64,000 nt of DNA, taken from the NCBI RefSeq assembly GCF_020034655.1, contig NZ_JAIQDJ010000001.1, positions 806,001-870,000 on the forward strand, written 5' to 3'. The notes beneath the pieces were generated by a model. That model made no database searches. It worked only from the letters and a program-made list of their open reading frames with translations, and was not told the origin of the DNA. The position numbers were made by a program, and so were the translations under genes. Positions 1 to 9,296 of the stretch are shown here, piece after piece (the stretch's first letter is position 1; every line of letters starts with the position of its first letter). The stretch is from Thermomonas beijingensis. Its GTDB lineage: Bacteria > Pseudomonadota > Gammaproteobacteria > Xanthomonadales > Xanthomonadaceae.

Positions 1-438
1 GCGCTCAACCTGCCGGCCAATCTGGGCCCCGTGCGGGTGTTGGCCGCCGATCGCTACAGTCCCTTGTCGGAACTGTTGGCGGATGGTTTGCAGCGTGCCG
101 GCGCGCAGGCGGCTGCGGCCGATGCCACTGAAGGTGTTGCCACCTTGCAGGTGATTTCCGAGCAATGGGCCGATACCCCCATCAGCAACGACCAGTCCGG
201 GCGAGCACAGGAATACGCGCTGCGCTATGCGGTGATTTTCAGCCTGCATCGCGCCGACGGCAGCGTGGCCGTGCCGCAGCAGGCAGTGGAATTGTCGCGC
301 GACTATCTGGCCCCGGCGGTGGACTCCATCGGCAAGGCCAGCGAGCGCGAAATGCTGGTGAAGGAGTTGCGCCGTGATATGGCCGCAGCGATTTTGCGGC
401 GGGTCGATGCGGCATCGAAAGCGGTGGTTGTGCCCTGA
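1..438 (+). CDS. lptE: LPS-assembly lipoprotein LptE, C-terminal part (5' end outside window)
   Basis: The reading frame is open from base 1 to the TGA at 438, so the start and lipoprotein signal lie upstream of the window. The visible 145 residues fit the LptE fold, with strand motifs such as YALRYAVIF and a C-terminal helix rich in E, R and K (KELRRDMAAAILRRV). LptE plugs the LptD beta-barrel in the outer membrane and helps deliver LPS to the surface. The assignment rests partly on position: in this family lptE lies directly before holA, nadD and rsfS, as here. A short 46-bp gap separates it from holA. Internal GTG and ATG codons near the window edge are not the true start. Confidence 0.8.
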   Translation, partial: ALNLPANLGPVRVLAADRYSPLSELLADGLQRAGAQAAAADATEGVATLQVISEQWADTPISNDQSGRAQEYALRYAVIFSLHRADGSVAVPQQAVELSRDYLAPAVDSIGKASEREMLVKELRRDMAAAILRRVDAASKAVVVP

Positions 439-484
439 TCCGGGCGCAACCCGGCTCTGTGGCTGGCGTATGGAGCGCTGACAG

Positions 485-1525
485 ATGGAACTAAGCGCCG
501 ACCGGTTGCCCGCACAGCTTGCGGCGGAGCCGCTACGCCCGATCTATCTGGTCGCGGGCAGTGAAGCGTTATTGGTATTGGAAGCGGCCGACGCCGTACG
601 TGTGGCGGCGCGCAAGCAGGATATCAGTGAGCGTGAAGTGCATGACATGGACGGCCGCGATGCCGACTGGGATGCACTGGACGCCAGCATCCATGCCCCC
701 AGTTTGTTTGCCAGCCAGCGCTTGATCGAGGTGCGTTTGCCGACCGGCAAACCCGGCACCGACGGCAGTAAATTGATCACGGGGTTTTGCGCCAATCCAC
801 CCAGTGATGTGGTGCTGCTGGTAATCGCCGCAGAGTGGTCAAAAGCCCATGCCGGCAAATGGAGTGAAGCGATTACCAGGACCGGGCATGTGGTGGTTGC
901 ATGGCCGGTCAAGCCGCATGAGTTGGTTGGCTGGATGGGCGCACGTTTGCGTAGCCGCGGCCTCAAGGCGACGCCGGATGCGGTGACGCGGCTGGCGCAA
1001 CGGGTGGAAGGCAATTTGCTGGCGGCGGCGCAGGAAGTGGATAAGTTGGCGCTGCTGCTGCATGGTAGTGGCGAAGTGCTGGATGTCGAGCGGATGGACG
1101 CGTTGGTCGCCGACTCTGCCCGCTTCGACGTGTTTCGACTTGCCGATGCCGCGTTGAACGGGCAGGCCGCGCAAGTGGCCCGCATCATCGCTGGCCTGCG
1201 CGCGGAAGGTGAAGCCATCCAGGCGTTGATGGGCATGGTGGTCAAAGAGTTGGGCACGGTGGCAGCGCTGGCGCAGGCGCGCAATTTTGCCGCCGAGTGC
1301 AAGGCGCAGCGCATCTGGGATTCGAAGCAAGCGGTGTACAAGCGTGCCTTGGCGCGCCATTCGCCGGAGCGTTGGCAGCGGTTTCTGAGCGATGCCGGCC
1401 GCGTGGATCGCATCTCCAAAGGCCGTGCTCGCCTGGGTCAGGAAACTACCGACGCGTGGCAGCAATTGGAACGCCTGCTGCTGGCGGTGGCGGATAAAGG
1501 CGCGCTGCGCTTGCTGGCCCCGTGA
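485..1525 (+). CDS. holA: DNA polymerase III subunit delta (HolA)
   Basis: The 346-aa length is typical of HolA, the delta subunit of the clamp loader that opens the beta sliding clamp during replication. The N-terminal half is the AAA+-like region (around residues 1-140, containing the conserved-looking SLFASQRLIEVRLP), followed by a lid and a helical C-terminal collar domain. No functional Walker A is seen, as expected, because delta does not hydrolyse ATP. It starts with ATG 46 bp after lptE and its TGA overlaps the GTG start of nadD, suggesting translational coupling. The name follows from the sequence pattern and the conserved lptE-holA-nadD order. Confidence 0.95.
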   Translation: MELSADRLPAQLAAEPLRPIYLVAGSEALLVLEAADAVRVAARKQDISEREVHDMDGRDADWDALDASIHAPSLFASQRLIEVRLPTGKPGTDGSKLITGFCANPPSDVVLLVIAAEWSKAHAGKWSEAITRTGHVVVAWPVKPHELVGWMGARLRSRGLKATPDAVTRLAQRVEGNLLAAAQEVDKLALLLHGSGEVLDVERMDALVADSARFDVFRLADAALNGQAAQVARIIAGLRAEGEAIQALMGMVVKELGTVAALAQARNFAAECKAQRIWDSKQAVYKRALARHSPERWQRFLSDAGRVDRISKGRARLGQETTDAWQQLERLLLAVADKGALRLLAP

Positions 1526-2220
1526 GCCGTTTGCGCATTTGCTATGGCGGAAGCTTCGACCCCGTGCATAACGGGCACCTGGCGGTAGCCACGGCCGCCC
1601 GTGATGTATTCGCGGCCGAGGTGTTGATGCTGCCGGCGGGCGATCCGCCGCATAAGGGCATCACCCATGCCGATGCCGAGCAACGCGCGGCGATGCTGGC
1701 ATTGGCGCTTGCCAATGTGACTGATATTGCGTTGGATCGCCGCGAGCTGCACCGTGCTGGCCCGTCCTACACGGTGGATACCCTGCGCGAGCTGCGCGAC
1801 GAATGGGGCCCACGCACACCCATCGCATGGTTGATCGGTGCCGATTCCCTGTTGCAATTACACACATGGCACCGCTGGCGCGAATTGTTCGACTTCGCCC
1901 ACATCCTGTGCGTGCAACGCCCTGGCTCGCAATTGGATGCGAAACGTCTGCGCACCGCAGCGCCCGAGGTGTTGGCGCAAATCAATGGCCGCTGGCTGCC
2001 ACCGGCGGCACTGGTGGAGGCGGCCACAGGTGGATTTGCACTATTGCCGCTGCCGCAGTTGCGCCCGGAATCGTCCAGCGAGCTGCGTCGGCGAATTGCC
2101 AGCGGTCACGAATGGCAGTCGTGGGTGCCGCCGCCGGTTGCGGCCTATATCGTCCGTCAAGGACTGTATGGGGGGGACGCCGCTATACTGCCACCATCTT
2201 TATCGAGCGATCGCCCTTGA
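1522..2220 (+). CDS. nadD: Nicotinate-nucleotide adenylyltransferase (NadD)
   Basis: NadD transfers AMP from ATP to nicotinate mononucleotide, giving deamido-NAD in NAD biosynthesis. Residues 9-19 ([11 protein letters not shown]) form the nucleotidyltransferase signature with the HxGH catalytic histidines, and SSSELRRRI near the C terminus matches the second conserved motif (SSTxxR). The length of 232 aa is normal. The start is a GTG at 1522 overlapping the holA stop by four bases. The stop TGA overlaps the TTG start of rsfS. This chain of overlapping non-ATG starts suggests that holA, nadD and rsfS are translated as a coupled unit. Confidence 0.96.
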   Translation: MSRLRICYGGSFDPVHNGHLAVATAARDVFAAEVLMLPAGDPPHKGITHADAEQRAAMLALALANVTDIALDRRELHRAGPSYTVDTLRELRDEWGPRTPIAWLIGADSLLQLHTWHRWRELFDFAHILCVQRPGSQLDAKRLRTAAPEVLAQINGRWLPPAALVEAATGGFALLPLPQLRPESSSELRRRIASGHEWQSWVPPPVAAYIVRQGLYGGDAAILPPSLSSDRP

Positions 2221-2624
2221 CTACCGCCGCCCAAGTTATCAAAACCAGCCTGCCCACCCCGCCGCCGTCCGTGGATGTGCTGCTCAAGTCCGTGCACGAC
2301 GGGCTGGCAGAACTCAAAGCCAAGGATGTGGTTGAAATCGACGTGCGTGGCAAAAGCAGCGTCTGCGATTACATGGTGGTTGCCTCGGGCACCTCCACCC
2401 GCCACGTGAAATCGGCAGCCGATGAAGTGGTGCGGTTCGCCAAGCAACTTGGCGTCATGCCCCTCGGCGTGGAAGGCGAGCGCGAGGCCGAATGGGTGTT
2501 GGTGGATCTGGGTGATGTGGTGGTACACGTCATGCTGCCGCGCGTGCGCGAGTTCTATGCGCTGGAACGGCTGTGGTCGGTGGGCGATCAACACCCGGGC
2601 GATGGCGCGGCCGACGTTGCCTGA
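2217..2624 (+). CDS. rsfS: Ribosomal silencing factor RsfS (YbeB/Iojap family)
   Basis: RsfS binds ribosomal protein L14 on the 50S subunit and blocks subunit joining when nutrients are scarce. The 135-aa product contains the family core [19 protein letters not shown], then HVKSAADEV and [20 protein letters not shown], all typical of the Iojap fold. An upstream ATG in the same frame lies deep inside nadD. I chose the TTG at 2217, which gives [13 protein letters not shown] and overlaps the nadD stop as TTGA. The C-terminal extension after RLWS is short and variable. It is followed by a 32-bp gap and rlmH, the usual partner. Confidence 0.93.
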   Translation: MTTAAQVIKTSLPTPPPSVDVLLKSVHDGLAELKAKDVVEIDVRGKSSVCDYMVVASGTSTRHVKSAADEVVRFAKQLGVMPLGVEGEREAEWVLVDLGDVVVHVMLPRVREFYALERLWSVGDQHPGDGAADVA

Positions 2625-2656
2625 GCGTCTTCCCCCTGAAGGGGATCGCTTGAAAC

Positions 2657-3127
2657 ATGAAAGCGCGCCTGATCGCTGTCGGTGAACGCGCCCCTGGCTG
2701 GGTTGCACAGGGCTTTGCCGAATACCAGAAGCGCCTTTCCCACGGGCTGCCATTGGAGCTGGTGGAAGTGGAACCCGGCGTGCGCGGGAAAGGGCGCGAC
2801 ACTGCGCGTGCGATGAGCGATGAAGGTGCGCGGGTACTCGCCGCGCTATCCAAAAACACGCATGTGGTGGCGCTGGATGGCCACGGCAAAATGCATTCCT
2901 CGGAGCAACTTGCCGCGCGGCTGGAATATTGGCGCAGCCAAGGCCGCGACCTGACCTTCCTGATTGGCGGCCCCGAAGGCCATGCCGCCGACGTCATCAC
3001 GCGTGCGGATGAACACTGGTCACTCGGCCCACTCACCCTCCCGCACATGCTGGTGCGGCTGGTGCTGGCAGAGCAGCTGTATCGTGCCACCGCACTATTG
3101 AGCAACCATCCCTATCATCGCGCTTGA
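2657..3127 (+). CDS. rlmH: 23S rRNA (pseudouridine1915-N3)-methyltransferase RlmH
   Basis: RlmH is a SPOUT-class methyltransferase that uses SAM to methylate pseudouridine 1915 in helix 69 of 23S rRNA, acting on the assembled 70S ribosome. The 156-aa length is exactly usual. FLIGGPEGH (SAM-binding knot) and the C-terminal LPHMLVRLVLAEQLYRA with SNHPYHR are diagnostic. ALDGHGK is the other conserved stretch. The gene follows rsfS, so a ribosome-silencing factor and a rRNA-modifying enzyme are co-transcribed. Its TGA overlaps a TTG that would extend tsaE. Confidence 0.97.
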   Translation: MKARLIAVGERAPGWVAQGFAEYQKRLSHGLPLELVEVEPGVRGKGRDTARAMSDEGARVLAALSKNTHVVALDGHGKMHSSEQLAARLEYWRSQGRDLTFLIGGPEGHAADVITRADEHWSLGPLTLPHMLVRLVLAEQLYRATALLSNHPYHRA

Positions 3128-3159
3128 GCAGGCACGTTGATTTGCCGCACGATAGGCAA

Positions 3160-3615
3160 ATGAACGAATACTTTCTTCCTGATCCCGCAGCCACCGATGC
3201 GTTGGGCGCGCAGCTTGCGCAAACCTTGCCGGAACGCGCCGTTATCCATCTGCAGGGTGATTTGGGAGCGGGCAAATCCAGTCTGGCGCGGGCATTGTTG
3301 CGCAGTCTTGGGGTTACCGGGACCATTCGCAGCCCCACCTACACCCTTGTCGAGCAATATCCGTTAGCGCAGGGTGGCTTGGCGGTGCATCTGGATCTGT
3401 ACCGCATCGGCAACCCCGGCGAGCTGGAATTTCTGGGGCTGGATGGCGGCGAGGCACGGTTATGGCTGGTGGAGTGGCCCGAGCGCGGGCAGGGCGCGCT
3501 GCCGCCGGCGGATCTGGAGATCGCACTTCAGACCGAAGGTTTAGGACGGCGCTGCAGGCTGCAGCCACATAGCCCTTGTGGCAAGGCTTGGCTGGATGCA
3601 CTGGCGTCAGGGTGA
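3160..3615 (+). CDS. tsaE: tRNA threonylcarbamoyladenosine biosynthesis ATPase TsaE
   Basis: TsaE is the P-loop ATPase that works with TsaB and TsaD to make t6A37 in ANN-decoding tRNAs. Walker A is GDLGAGKSS (residues 33-41 of the 151-aa form), followed by SPTYTLVEQYPL, HLDLYRI and VEWPERG, all standard for the family. The frame could start at a TTG at 3124 overlapping the rlmH stop, but the extra 12 residues do not look like the family. The ATG at 3160 (MNEYFLPD) fits the usual N terminus, though its Shine-Dalgarno is weak. It lies upstream of amiC and mutL, an order common in gammaproteobacteria. Confidence 0.94.
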   Translation: MNEYFLPDPAATDALGAQLAQTLPERAVIHLQGDLGAGKSSLARALLRSLGVTGTIRSPTYTLVEQYPLAQGGLAVHLDLYRIGNPGELEFLGLDGGEARLWLVEWPERGQGALPPADLEIALQTEGLGRRCRLQPHSPCGKAWLDALASG

Positions 3616-3722
3616 GCTTTCAGGCATTCAGTTCAGTGATGGCGCATGAATGTCTTGCAGGTTGCGGATTTTGAAGGGAAAAGTACTTGCAAACACGGGT
3701 TGCAGGTGGTTTACTCCGGGCC

Positions 3723-5267
3723 ATGCGCACCAAGCGGAACTGCTCTCAGCTCTGGATGTCAGCGGCCACGTTGCTGGTTGCGCTCAGCTGTGTCTCGGCA
3801 AATGCCTCTGAAATCAAGCAATTGCGTTTGGATGTCGGGGTTACGGGGACGCGCGCCGTGGTGCAGCTGGATAAGCCCGGCAGCTACAAGTTGATTCGCT
3901 TGTCCAACCCGGAGCGGTTGGTGGTGGATTTCCCTGACAGTCATCTGGCCCGCAATCTGGCAGTGCCGGCGGCCTCCGGGATCGTCAAAGCCGTGCGCAC
4001 CGGACAGCCCGTGGCAGGCACGGTGCGCGTGGTGTTTGACCTGTCCAGCCCGGTCGCGGCCATCCCCACTCTGGTGGACACCGCAACCACGGGGGCCCAG
4101 CTGCAACTGGAATGGCCTGGCGATGGGGTGGCGGGCAAGCCCGACGTGGGGGCGCAACCGCAACTGCAGAAACCACCGGTTGTGCTACCGCAAACGGCCA
4201 GCTTGGCGGCACCGTTGGCCACTGCCGAAAGCAAGGCCAAATCGGGTTCGAAGCCTGAAGCAAATGTTGTTGCGAATGCGCAGCTCGATGCCAGCAAGCC
4301 AAGCGCGAAGCCAATTCTTGCGGCAACCACCAAACCCGCGCTCGACCCCATTGCCGAATTGGCGAAGCAGGTGATGACGGCGGGGCCGGTGGCCGTGGAA
4401 CCGACCAGCAAACCACAGCCGGATGTGCCGGAAGCGACGACGCAGCCACCTGCCCCGGTTTTGCCGAAAACACCGATGCAAAAGGGCATGCGCCCCCTGA
4501 TCGTAGCCATTGATGCCGGCCACGGCGGGCAGGACCCGGGTGCGCACGGGTTGAATGGTGCGCGTGAAAAAGATGTCACCTTGGCCATCGCCCGGGAACT
4601 GGCGCGGCAGGTCAATGCCACGCCGGGGTTGAAGGCCTATCTGACCCGTGATGCCGATGTGTTCATCCCGCTGGAATATCGCGCCCGTCGCGCCAGCGCC
4701 AACAAAGCCGACATCTTCCTGTCCATTCACGCCGATGCCGCTGAAAATCGCGGCGCACGCGGCTCATCCGTATATGTGTTGTCCACCCGTGGCGCGTCGT
4801 CGCAGCGCGCACGCTGGCTGGCCGACAAGGAAAACGCCGCCGACGTGATTGGCGGCGGGCGCGTGAAAGTGGCCGACAATACCTTGACGTCGGTGCTGCT
4901 GGATTTGACCCAAAGCGGCAATATGAAAGCCTCGGAAGATGCTGCCGACCATGTGTTGGGCGGCTTGAAGCGGGTGGGCAATAACCACAAGCCGGATATC
5001 GAGCGCGCCAATTTCGCGGTGCTGCGCACGTCCGACAAAATGCCGGCGATGCTGGTGGAAACCGCCTTTATTTCCAATCCGGATGAAGAAAAGCGGCTCA
5101 CCGACCCCACCTTCCAGCACACCTTGGCGGGTGCGATCTTGGACGGCATCGACACCTATTTCTCGCGCCAGCCGCCGCCGGGCACGTTGTACGCCGCGCG
5201 TGCGCAGGCCGCACAATCGGCACAATCGGAAACCCCCGTTCGCGGTGGTATTGGCGGCAGCCGCTAA
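3723..5267 (+). CDS. amiC: N-acetylmuramoyl-L-alanine amidase, AmiC type (AMIN + Amidase_3)
   Basis: This periplasmic zinc amidase cleaves the stem peptide from MurNAc during daughter-cell separation. From the ATG at 3723 the protein is 514 aa: a signal peptide ending near VSANAS, an AMIN septum-targeting domain (about 32-125), a long Ala/Pro/Lys-rich linker, and a catalytic domain (about 255-500). Zinc ligands appear in AIDAGHGG (His about 266), the Glu of REKDVTL (about 281) and FLSIHAD (His about 335), with LVETAFISNP near the end. An upstream TTG at 3687 would add 12 residues before the signal peptide and is less likely. The degenerate LytM protein at 23457-24311 is a candidate activator. 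Confidence 0.93.
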   Translation: MRTKRNCSQLWMSAATLLVALSCVSANASEIKQLRLDVGVTGTRAVVQLDKPGSYKLIRLSNPERLVVDFPDSHLARNLAVPAASGIVKAVRTGQPVAGTVRVVFDLSSPVAAIPTLVDTATTGAQLQLEWPGDGVAGKPDVGAQPQLQKPPVVLPQTASLAAPLATAESKAKSGSKPEANVVANAQLDASKPSAKPILAATTKPALDPIAELAKQVMTAGPVAVEPTSKPQPDVPEATTQPPAPVLPKTPMQKGMRPLIVAIDAGHGGQDPGAHGLNGAREKDVTLAIARELARQVNATPGLKAYLTRDADVFIPLEYRARRASANKADIFLSIHADAAENRGARGSSVYVLSTRGASSQRARWLADKENAADVIGGGRVKVADNTLTSVLLDLTQSGNMKASEDAADHVLGGLKRVGNNHKPDIERANFAVLRTSDKMPAMLVETAFISNPDEEKRLTDPTFQHTLAGAILDGIDTYFSRQPPPGTLYAARAQAAQSAQSETPVRGGIGGSR

Positions 5268-5304
5268 GCCCCAGTCATCGCGCGGCAGCGGCTAAACTTG
5301 GCGG

Positions 5305-7098
5305 GTGAATATCCGTCAACTCCCCGAAGTTCTCATCAACCAGATTGCCGCCGGCGAAGTCGTTGAACGCCCCGCCTCGGTGGTCAAGGAATTGGTTGAA
5401 AATGCGCTGGATGCCGGCGCGCAACGTATCGACATTGACCTGGAAGAAGGCGGGGTGCGGCTGATCCGCATCCGCGACGATGGTGGCGGCATTGCCCCCG
5501 AGCAATTGCCACTGGCGGTGAGCCGGCATGCCACCAGCAAAATTGCATCGATCGATGATTTGGAATCTGTGGCCACGTTGGGCTTTCGCGGCGAAGCACT
5601 GCCGTCGGTGGCCTCGGTCAGCCGTTTCCGGCTGGTGTCACGCGCACGCGATGCGCAGCATGGCGCGGAGTTGCGCATCGATGGCGGCAGCCTTGGCGAA
5701 GTGGTGCCGCAGGCGCATCCGCAAGGCACCACGGTGGAAGTGCGCGATCTGTTTTACAACGTGCCGGCGCGGCGCAAATTCCTGCGCGCCGAACGTACAG
5801 AGCTTGCCCATATCGAAGACTGGCTGCGCACTTTGGCACTGGCGCGGCCGGATGTGGAATTGCGCGTCACCCACAACGGCAAGCCGTCGCGGCGTTGGAA
5901 AGGCGAGGGTGACCTGTTGTCGGAGCTGCGTCTGCACGAGGCGTTGGGCGAAGACTTTGCGCGCAATGTGCTGCGCGTGGACCACAGCGCTGCCGGGATG
6001 CGCCTGCATGGCTGGATCGCGCAACCGGCCTACAATCGCGCCAGCACCGACCAGCAATATCTGTACGTCAATGGCCGCAGCGTGCGTGACCGCAATGTGG
6101 CCCATGCGGTACGGCAAGCGTATAGCGACGTGCTGTTTCATGGCCGCCACCCGGCCTATGTACTGTTTCTCGAACTCGATCCGCGCGGCGTGGACGTCAA
6201 TGTGCACCCCGCCAAGCATGAGGTGCGCTTTCGTGAATCGCGGTTGGTGCATGAATTTGTCTATCGTGCCCTGCACCAGGCGCTGGCTGAAACCCGCGCC
6301 GGCAATGGGCAAACGGTGTCGGGTGCTAATACGGGTGCTGCGGCGCAAGCTTGGCCACTGCCGCAAGTCCCGCAGCAACAACCGATGGGCCTGCGTGTCA
6401 GCGATGCGCCTGCCGCCTATGCCGCGCTGTATGCGCCGCGTGGTGGCGCTGCGGTCATGCCATCGGCACCGCTGGCAGCCATGGCGGCGATACCCGAAGA
6501 CGCACCTGGCGGCATGCCGCCGCTGGGCTTTGCCATCGCGCAACTGCACGGTATTTATATCTTGGCCGAAAACGCCGAGGGCTTGATCGTGGTGGATATG
6601 CATGCCGCACACGAGCGCATTGGTTACGAAGCGTTGAAAATGGCGCATGACGGCGCCGGCCTGCGCACCCAACCGCTCTTGGTGCCCAGCCGTTTGGCGG
6701 TGTCCGAACGCGAAGCCGATGTGGCTGAACGCGAGGCACAGACGCTGTTGGAACTGGGCTTTGAAGTGCAGCGCAGCGGGCCGCAATCGCTACTATTGCG
6801 CAGCGTGCCGGCACTGCTGGCGCATGGCGATGCCGAGGCCTTGCTGCGCGACGTGCTCACCGACCTGCGCGAACACGGCAGCACCCGACGGGTGGCCGAA
6901 ACCCGTGACGCATTGCTGGCCACCATGGCCTGCCATGGCGCGGTACGCGCCAATCGGCGGCTAAGCATCCCAGAAATGAACGCCTTGCTGCGCGACATGG
7001 AAATCACCGAACGTTCCGGCCAATGCAATCACGGCCGGCCTACGTGGACGACATTCAATTTGGCGGAGATCGATAAATGGTTCTTGCGCGGACGTTGA
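5305..7098 (+). CDS. mutL: DNA mismatch repair protein MutL
   Basis: MutL couples MutS mismatch recognition to strand incision. The N-terminal GHKL ATPase shows [20 protein letters not shown] and [13 protein letters not shown], followed by a variable linker (around residues 335-390) and a C-terminal dimerisation domain. Residues 431-442, [12 protein letters not shown], resemble the metal-binding DQHAx2Ex4E motif of endonucleolytic MutL proteins with Gln replaced by Met. QCNHGRPTW lies near the end. The start is a GTG at 5305. The last 22 bases overlap the following lipoprotein gene. The 597-aa length is within the normal range. Confidence 0.96.
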   Translation: MNIRQLPEVLINQIAAGEVVERPASVVKELVENALDAGAQRIDIDLEEGGVRLIRIRDDGGGIAPEQLPLAVSRHATSKIASIDDLESVATLGFRGEALPSVASVSRFRLVSRARDAQHGAELRIDGGSLGEVVPQAHPQGTTVEVRDLFYNVPARRKFLRAERTELAHIEDWLRTLALARPDVELRVTHNGKPSRRWKGEGDLLSELRLHEALGEDFARNVLRVDHSAAGMRLHGWIAQPAYNRASTDQQYLYVNGRSVRDRNVAHAVRQAYSDVLFHGRHPAYVLFLELDPRGVDVNVHPAKHEVRFRESRLVHEFVYRALHQALAETRAGNGQTVSGANTGAAAQAWPLPQVPQQQPMGLRVSDAPAAYAALYAPRGGAAVMPSAPLAAMAAIPEDAPGGMPPLGFAIAQLHGIYILAENAEGLIVVDMHAAHERIGYEALKMAHDGAGLRTQPLLVPSRLAVSEREADVAEREAQTLLELGFEVQRSGPQSLLLRSVPALLAHGDAEALLRDVLTDLREHGSTRRVAETRDALLATMACHGAVRANRRLSIPEMNALLRDMEITERSGQCNHGRPTWTTFNLAEIDKWFLRGR

Positions 7099-8045
7099 AG
7101 TACGCTGGCATCGTGCTGGTTGCGGGAGTCACAATGGCTGCGTGTCATCGCCCACCGCCGAAACCATCAATGGACGAAGCAGCACGGATTGAAGCGGCCG
7201 CAAAACAATATGCGCATGCGCAATTCATGTGGCGTGGCCGGCGCGTGATTGCACTCACCCGCGCCGATGGTTGGACCAGTCTGATTGGGCTGCACTGGCT
7301 GGACCCTGGCCCCCATCGGGTGGGCAGTAGTCAGGACAACGGCATTCGCTTGGCGATGGGTCCGGCGCATCTGGGTTTGCTCAATGTGCGCGATGGCAAG
7401 GTCAGCTTCACCGCCGATACCGAGGTGACCATCGATGGTTTCCCTGCGCGCAGCGGTGTGCTGCGCAGCGACCACGATCCAAACGGCGCCAGTGTGTTGG
7501 GGTTTGATGGCGATAAAGGTCAGGCCACGGTGATCGAGCGCGGCGGCAGACTTGCATTGCGGGTCAAACACGTCGATGCCGATAGTCGCGTGCATTTTGC
7601 CGGCCTGACCTACTGGATCGGTGGGCAAGATTGGCAAATCCCGGCGCGTTTCATCGCCCATGCACCCGGCAAGACTTTGCCGATTGCCAACATCATCGGC
7701 AGCACGGATGACATCCCCAACCCCGGCGTGGTGGAATTTGTTCGCGGTGATAAAACCTATCGGTTGGAAGCTTTGGATGAAGGCGAAGGCACCTTGTTTT
7801 TGGTGTTTGCTGACCGCACCAGTGGTCACGGCAGTTATGGCGCCGGTCGCTTCATCGATGCCCCCAAGCCCGATGCAAAAGGCCGGCTGGTGATCGATTT
7901 CAACCAAGCCTACAACCCGCCGTGTGCGTTCACGCCGTTCGCCACCTGCCCATTACCGCCGCCGGAAAATCGCCTGGATCTGAGTGTGGAGGCTGGCGAG
8001 AAGGCCTACGCCAAGCCCGCAACCACTGCCAAGGATGCCCCATGA
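7077..8045 (+). CDS. DUF1684 family lipoprotein
   Basis: The 322-aa product begins with a hydrophobic segment and a lipobox-like TMAAC around residue 22, so it is probably a lipoprotein. The body matches DUF1684, with the signature [11 protein letters not shown] and [11 protein letters not shown] near the C terminus and [13 protein letters not shown] near the N terminus. The biochemical function of the family is unknown to me. It overlaps mutL by 22 bases at its start and its own TGA overlaps the ATG of the TraB/GumN gene, so the two secreted proteins are probably translated together. The tail after [10 protein letters not shown] is low in complexity. Confidence 0.85.
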   Translation: MVLARTLKYAGIVLVAGVTMAACHRPPPKPSMDEAARIEAAAKQYAHAQFMWRGRRVIALTRADGWTSLIGLHWLDPGPHRVGSSQDNGIRLAMGPAHLGLLNVRDGKVSFTADTEVTIDGFPARSGVLRSDHDPNGASVLGFDGDKGQATVIERGGRLALRVKHVDADSRVHFAGLTYWIGGQDWQIPARFIAHAPGKTLPIANIIGSTDDIPNPGVVEFVRGDKTYRLEALDEGEGTLFLVFADRTSGHGSYGAGRFIDAPKPDAKGRLVIDFNQAYNPPCAFTPFATCPLPPPENRLDLSVEAGEKAYAKPATTAKDAP

Positions 8046-8977
8046 CCTGCAAACGACTTGCTCTGCTGCTGTGCGCGCTGCTGCTGCCAGTGGCCCACGC
8101 CGCGCAGCAACCCAGCCCGCCGGTTGCCGCTGCCGCCACGCCTGTGCAGCGCCCGCTGCTGTGGAAAGTGTCGGATGCCGACAATGCCGTGTATTTGCTG
8201 GGCTCGTTCCACTTGTTGAAAGCCGATGACTACCCGCTGCCGGCGGAGATAGATCGCGCATTCGATGACAGCCAACAAGTACTGTTTGAAGTTGACCCAG
8301 CGGCGATGACCGCGCCTGAAACCATGACCAAGATGCAGCACTACATGGGCTATGACAATGGCAAAAGCCTGAGTCAGGTATTGCCCAAACCCACGTTGGA
8401 AAAATTGAACACCCTGCTGGCCGCCGGCGGTGGCTCGGTGCAGGCGGTGGAGCAGCAAGAGCCATGGGCGGTAAATCTGGCCTTGGTGCTCAGCGTCAGT
8501 CAGGCACTGGGTTTTCGCCCCGAGTTGGGGATGGATCGGCAATTGATGGAACGCACCGCCAAAGCCGGCAAGCCCGCCGCAGGGCTGGAAACGATCGACG
8601 CGCAATTGCAGGCGATGGACAGCATTCCGTATGCCGAACAAAGCCAAGGCATCGACGAGTTTCTGGCCGACCCGCAAAAAGCCATCCACCAACTCAATGA
8701 CATGCACGCTTGGTGGCGCGCTGGGGATGTCGAAAAATTAGACAGCGGCATGCGCGCCGACATGGCCGGCAAAACCCCGGAAAGCTACCGCCTGCTGGAT
8801 GTGCAACGCAATTTGAACTGGCTGCCAAACATCCAATCCCGTCTGGATGGCGTGAAATTCGGCAACACCTTGATCGTGGTCGGCGCATTGCATCTGCTGG
8901 GCAATGACGGCCTGCTGGAACTGCTGCGTGGCAAGGGTTACAAGGTCGAGCGGGTGTGTGATCGCTGTGAGTTGTGA
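8042..8977 (+). CDS. TraB/GumN family protein
   Basis: A 311-aa secreted protein with a signal peptide (LALLLCALLLPVAHAA). The TraB/GumN family (relatives of Tiki proteases) is recognised by WKVSDADNAVYLLGSFHLL, FEVDPAAMTAPETM and the C-terminal VVGALHLLGNDGLLELL. The paired GSFH and GALH motifs correspond to the proposed metal-binding positions of the family. The protein ends in CDRCEL, where two Cys may form a disulfide or bind metal. The start is the ATG at 8042 overlapping the DUF1684 stop; an earlier in-frame start would run through the DUF1684 gene. Its substrate is unknown. In Xanthomonas a relative, GumN, sits beside the xanthan genes, but there is no such context here. Confidence 0.85.
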   Translation: MTCKRLALLLCALLLPVAHAAQQPSPPVAAAATPVQRPLLWKVSDADNAVYLLGSFHLLKADDYPLPAEIDRAFDDSQQVLFEVDPAAMTAPETMTKMQHYMGYDNGKSLSQVLPKPTLEKLNTLLAAGGGSVQAVEQQEPWAVNLALVLSVSQALGFRPELGMDRQLMERTAKAGKPAAGLETIDAQLQAMDSIPYAEQSQGIDEFLADPQKAIHQLNDMHAWWRAGDVEKLDSGMRADMAGKTPESYRLLDVQRNLNWLPNIQSRLDGVKFGNTLIVVGALHLLGNDGLLELLRGKGYKVERVCDRCEL

Positions 8978-9016
8978 GGACATTGCTGGTGCGTTCCATT
9001 TGCCATCATTCAACCC

Positions 9017-9226
9017 GGGAGCACAATAACAACCTATGACGCGCTGGGAAACACGATGTCGGTTCGCAATGGCCTCAATCACACCACGTCGTACGCCAGC
9101 CATAGTGGCAATGGTCTTCCCGGGTCTGTCACTGGCCCGAATGGAGATATTCGGGAGTATGTCTACGATGCGCAAGGGCGCGTACAGATATTCAGGACGA
9201 AGTACAACGTGACCTGCCCCCATTAG
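9017..9226 (+). pseudogene. Rhs/YD-repeat protein remnant
   Basis: The frame open from just after the preceding stop to the TAG at 9226 reads TTYDALGNTMSVRNGLNHTT, later GNGLPGSVTGPNGDI and EYVYDAQGRVQIF. These are YD repeats (YDxxGxxxxV, about 20-residue spacing) of Rhs/wall-associated proteins. Only about two repeats are left, with no start codon, no ribosome-binding site and no Rhs core (DPxGxxGG) or toxin tip. I read it as the eroded remnant of a much longer rhs gene. The similarity fades upstream of about 9017, so the left edge is approximate. That it shares a frame with the TraB stop is probably chance. Confidence 0.8.
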
Positions 9227-9296
9227 CCATACCAGCCGTTACTGGGCGTGCGAATAGGCAGGCAAGGCCTACTGATAACTTCCGAGTTGCGTGCCT

